In this document: piece after piece, positions 43,214 to 45,739 of the stretch
Numbering within the stretch: position 1 is the first letter of the stretch
Layout: every line of letters starts with the position of its first letter
Source: Caulobacteraceae bacterium
GTDB lineage: Bacteria > Pseudomonadota > Alphaproteobacteria > Caulobacterales > Caulobacteraceae
Direction of reading: 5' to 3'
DNA length: 45,739 nt
Assembly (NCBI GenBank): GCA_947378235.1
Contig: CANCJE010000006.1
Coordinates: forward strand, 1 to 45,739
Translations under genes and position numbers: made by a program
Notes under the pieces: generated by a model
Databases searched by the model: none
Told to the model about the DNA's origin: nothing
Seen by the model: the letters and a program-made list of their open reading frames with translations, nothing else

Positions 43214-45025
43214 CTAGACCAGACCCCGGCCCTTGGCGTCGATGGCGGTGTTCATATCCACACCCATATCAGCCAAGATCATTTCATTGTGCGCCTTGCC
43301 CGATGGGATCATGGGGAAGCAGTTTTCGAGCTTGGTCACGCGGCAATCGAAAATCACGGGGTGGGGACTGTCGATCATCTCGATGATCTTGGCGTCCAAC
43401 TCCTGAGGCGTCGAGGCGCGGATGCCGACCGCGCCATAGGCTTCGGCCAGTTTAACAAAGTCGGGTAGGCTTTCGGAATAGGACTGGCTGTAGCGCTCGC
43501 CATGCAGCAGTTGCTGCCATTGGCGCACCATGCCCATCCACTCGTTATTGAGGATAAAAATCTTGATCGGCAGCCGGTACTGAATGGCCGTCGAGATCTC
43601 CTGCATGGTCATCTGGATCGAGGCCTCACCGGCAATGTCGATGACCAGCGAGCCCGGATGGGCCAGCTGCACGCCCACGGCGGCGGGTAGGCCATAGCCC
43701 ATGGTCCCCAAGCCGCCGGAGGTCATCCAGCGGTTCGGCTCTTCAAAGCGGTAATATTGCGCGGCCCACATCTGGTGCTGGCCGACCTCGGTGGTGATAT
43801 AGGCATCCCGGTCCTTGGTCAGGGCATAGAGCCGCTCGATGGCATATTGCGGTTTGATCTCATTGTCCGAGGGGCGATAGGCCAAGCAGTTGCGGGCGCG
43901 CCAGGCGTCGATCTGGGCCCACCAACTGGACTGGGCCTCAGCATTGGGCGTGTAACCCTTGGCTTTCCACAGGGTGATCATGTCGCGCATGACCGACCCG
44001 ACATCCCCGACAATGCCAATATCGACGCGGACCGTCTTATTGATCGAAGAGGGGTCAATATCGACATGGATCTTTTTCGAGCCCGGCGAGAAGGCATCCA
44101 GACGTCCGGTCACCCGGTCATCAAAGCGCGAGCCGAGCGCGATCATCACGTCGCAATCATGCATGGCATTGTTGGCTTCAAAGGTGCCGTGCATGCCGAG
44201 CATGCCCAGCCACTGAGGGTCAGCGGCGGGGAAGGAGCCTAGGCCCATCAGGGTTGAGGTAATGGGCGCGCCGGTCAGGGCCACAAGCTCGCGCAGGAGT
44301 TCGCTGGCCTCAGGTCCTGAATTGATCACGCCGCCGCCCGTATAGAAGACCGGCCTCTTGGCCTTGGCGATCAGCTCGACCGCGTCGGCAATGCGCTGTG
44401 CATCGCCCTTGGTCTGAGGGTTATAGGCATGGCCAAAGACCAGTTCGTCGGGACCGTAATAGTCAGCGGTGCCGAACTGAACATCCTTAGGGATGTCGAT
44501 GACCACAGGGCCGGGGCGACCACTGGTGGCGATATGGAAGGCCTCGTGCAGGATGGCGGGCAGGTCGGCGGTACGTTTCACCAGATAGTTATGCTTGGTG
44601 CAGGAGCGGGTAATGCCAACCGTGTCGCACTCTTGGAAGGCGTCTGAGCCGATCAGGTGGGTCGGCACCTGCCCGGTAATGACCACCAGAGGAATAGAAT
44701 CCATCAGGGCATCGACAATGCCGGTCACAGCATTGGTCGCGCCGGGCCCCGAGGTGACCAGCACAACGCCGGGCTTGCCCGACGAGCGCGCATAGCCTTC
44801 GGCGGCATGGGTTGCGCCCTGTTCATGACGGACCAGAACATGCTGCAGGCGCGGCTCGTGGAACAGCGCGTCATAGATCGGCAAGATCGCGCCGCCCGGA
44901 TAGCCGAACAGGGTATCTACGCCTTGGTCGACAAGGGCGCGGACGACCATTTCGGCGCCGGTCATGGCGCGAGATGGCGCTGCAGCGGCAGCATCGGTCG
45001 GGGTCAGGGTTGCGGCTTTGGTCAT
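43214..45025 (-). CDS. ilvB: Acetolactate synthase, large catalytic subunit
   Basis: A 603-residue ThDP enzyme that makes acetolactate or acetohydroxybutyrate for Val, Leu and Ile synthesis. N-terminal region [15 protein letters not shown] and the catalytic Glu in [16 protein letters not shown] are visible, as is the FAD region. The ThDP motif is GDVGSVMRD upstream and [13 protein letters not shown] to NNEWMGM downstream (the usual GDGS is GEAS here). No clear ribosome site precedes the ATG at 45025: the upstream sequence is pyrimidine-rich. A leader peptide and terminator lie 47-155 bases upstream, consistent with attenuation. Confidence 0.96.
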   Translation of the reverse strand: MTKAATLTPTDAAAAAPSRAMTGAEMVVRALVDQGVDTLFGYPGGAILPIYDALFHEPRLQHVLVRHEQGATHAAEGYARSSGKPGVVLVTSGPGATNAVTGIVDALMDSIPLVVITGQVPTHLIGSDAFQECDTVGITRSCTKHNYLVKRTADLPAILHEAFHIATSGRPGPVVIDIPKDVQFGTADYYGPDELVFGHAYNPQTKGDAQRIADAVELIAKAKRPVFYTGGGVINSGPEASELLRELVALTGAPITSTLMGLGSFPAADPQWLGMLGMHGTFEANNAMHDCDVMIALGSRFDDRVTGRLDAFSPGSKKIHVDIDPSSINKTVRVDIGIVGDVGSVMRDMITLWKAKGYTPNAEAQSSWWAQIDAWRARNCLAYRPSDNEIKPQYAIERLYALTKDRDAYITTEVGQHQMWAAQYYRFEEPNRWMTSGGLGTMGYGLPAAVGVQLAHPGSLVIDIAGEASIQMTMQEISTAIQYRLPIKIFILNNEWMGMVRQWQQLLHGERYSQSYSESLPDFVKLAEAYGAVGIRASTPQELDAKIIEMIDSPHPVIFDCRVTKLENCFPMIPSGKAHNEMILADMGVDMNTAIDAKGRGLV

Positions 45026-45071
45026 GGGATCACACGAAAGAGGAGGAGGCGGAATTTACAGAGGTTTGGTC

Positions 45072-45095
45072 AAAGAAAAAGGCCCTCGAGGGGCC
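45072..45095 (-). terminator. Attenuator terminator upstream of ilvB
   Basis: On the minus strand GGCCC, a five-base loop CTCGA and GGGCC form a 5-bp stem (6 with G-U) followed by TTTTTCTTT. It lies between the leader peptide and ilvB. Its 3' arm CGAGGGC can instead pair with GCCCTCG in the leader reading frame. Confidence 0.7.
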
Positions 45096-45132
45096 CATTG
45101 TATACGCGACCGTCGACGGCTTGATCAGAGGA

Positions 45133-45180
45133 TCAAACCGAGGGCGGCCGCTTGCTAAGTACGTTCGCGTTTGCGAGCAC
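45133..45180 (-). CDS. ilvBN leader peptide (attenuator)
   Basis: A 15-codon reading frame on the minus strand, GTG to TGA: M-L-A-N-A-N-V-L-S-K-R-P-P-S-V. It contains Leu and Val codons (2, 7, 8, 15). A ribosome site GGAG at 45188-45191 is seven bases before the GTG. The stop overlaps a hairpin TTGATC-CTCT-GATCAA (45121-45136). Codons 12-14 (CCG CCC TCG) complement the terminator 3' arm. In Caulobacter crescentus ilvBN is known to be controlled by attenuation. This is a prediction; no protein is expected to accumulate. Confidence 0.65.
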   Translation of the reverse strand: MLANANVLSKRPPSV

Positions 45181-45207
45181 GAGTTTTCTCCGAAACTACA
45201 GATTAAA

Positions 45208-45236
45208 GTGATGCCACGCTACGTGCCGGGGGTCAA
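45208..45236 (-). promoter_or_regulatory. Candidate ilvBN promoter
   Basis: TTGACC at 45231-45236 and CATCAC at 45208-45213 are 17 bases apart on the minus strand. The -35 overlaps the last codons of miaA; the -10 is poor. It would start the leader transcript about 20 bases before the leader peptide. Confidence 0.35.
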
Positions 45237-45739
45237 GGCGGCTATTTGCGCAAAAAACTGCCTCATGGCGGCATCGGGGCTGACAGCCGATAACCTCATC
45301 CAGCCGGGGGTTTGATTGCGAAACCAGGTCAGTTGCCGCTTGGCATAGCGCCGGGTCTCACGTTGAGCCGCTTCGAGCGCCTCGGGAAGGCTGATCTCCC
45401 CGCGAAGATGGGCCGCCAGCTCGCGATATCCAACCGCCTTGAGCGCGGGAAGTTTGGCATCCAGACCCCGCGCGGCGAGGGCGGCGACCTCGTCCAGCAC
45501 ACCGGCCTCGACCATCGAGACCAGCCGGGCGTCGCAGCGGTCATAGAGTAGGGCTCGGTCGGTCTCCAGCACCACGCCCGTCCAGTCCTGCCCGGCCAGC
45601 GCGGAGGTCGTGTCGGCCTGCCAGTCGCTTAAGGACCGGCCGCTGGTCTCGAACACGCTTAGGGCGCGGATCAGACGCTGGCGATCACCCTGTTCGATCC
45701 TTGCTTCAGCGGCAGGGTCATGGGCTGCCAGAGCCATTC
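45219..45739 (-). CDS. miaA: tRNA dimethylallyltransferase, C-terminal part (start outside window)
   Basis: MiaA adds the dimethylallyl group to A37 of tRNAs reading UNN codons. The last 173 residues are present. Visible family segments are [23 protein letters not shown], the [14 protein letters not shown] helix, [16 protein letters not shown], and [18 protein letters not shown], which are diagnostic of MiaA C-terminal halves. The N-terminal P-loop part lies beyond base 45739. Its stop is 39 bases before the ilvBN leader-peptide GTG, so ilvBN could also be transcribed through miaA. Confidence 0.95.
   Translation of the reverse strand, partial: MALAAHDPAAEARIEQGDRQRLIRALSVFETSGRSLSDWQADTTSALAGQDWTGVVLETDRALLYDRCDARLVSMVEAGVLDEVAALAARGLDAKLPALKAVGYRELAAHLRGEISLPEALEAAQRETRRYAKRQLTWFRNQTPGWMRLSAVSPDAAMRQFFAQIAALTPGT

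Overview
The window is a high-GC alphaproteobacterial chromosome segment, most likely from Caulobacterales (Caulobacteraceae-like). Supporting signs are a circularly permuted two-piece tmRNA whose tag begins ANDNFA, a pyruvate dehydrogenase E1 beta subunit with its own lipoyl domain, a perfect TTAA-N7-TTAA (CtrA-type) box before a PodJ-like SEL1 protein, and short palindromic repeats of the kind scattered through these genomes. The genus cannot be fixed from sequence alone. There are no phage, plasmid, IS or CRISPR signals, so this is ordinary chromosome with one large accessory catabolic block.

Layout. 1-7.6 kb is core metabolism on the + strand: the end of pyrG, rpmF, eno, an FtsB/DivIC-like gene, pdhA-pdhB-pdhC, and the glutathione-dependent formaldehyde dehydrogenase. 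7.6-11.4 kb is a minus-strand acyl-CoA catabolic operon: two different acyl-CoA dehydrogenases, a DsbA/GST-kappa-type isomerase and a short-chain dehydrogenase. 11.6-18 kb holds an MprF-type aminoacyl-phosphatidylglycerol synthase without the flippase half, a small membrane protein, the PodJ-like SEL1 protein, and a TSUP transporter / TIGR02186 / DUF3429 set. 18-23.6 kb holds the ligase-associated PdeM nuclease and Lhr-type helicase pair, a hotdog thioesterase with its TetR regulator, a TrmH-type RNA methyltransferase and a cold-shock protein.

23.8-41 kb is the accessory region. It holds a secreted alpha/beta hydrolase, then an ALDH / enolase-superfamily / GMC oxidoreductase operon followed by a LysR gene. 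Next come a second ALDH and a beta-hydroxyacid dehydrogenase, then a quinone-oxidoreductase-like gene. Last is a LysR gene divergent from a four-gene operon: Rieske oxygenase, PLP gamma-lyase-like enzyme, HcnB-like and HcnC-like flavoproteins. The chemistry suggests stepwise oxidation of an amine or amino-acid-derived substrate, possibly a quaternary amine, but no transporter is present and the substrate is unknown.

41-45.7 kb returns to core functions on the minus strand: miaA (partial), an ilvBN operon preceded by what looks like a complete transcription attenuator (15-residue leader peptide, terminator and competing pairing), purC, and the permuted ssrA.

The items most worth following up are the ilvBN attenuator, a palindromic repeat element translated inside the PdhC linker, an Asp-to-Asn change in the PdhC active-site motif, the Rieske/PLP/HcnBC operon, the two CtrA-type boxes, and the variant tmRNA tag.
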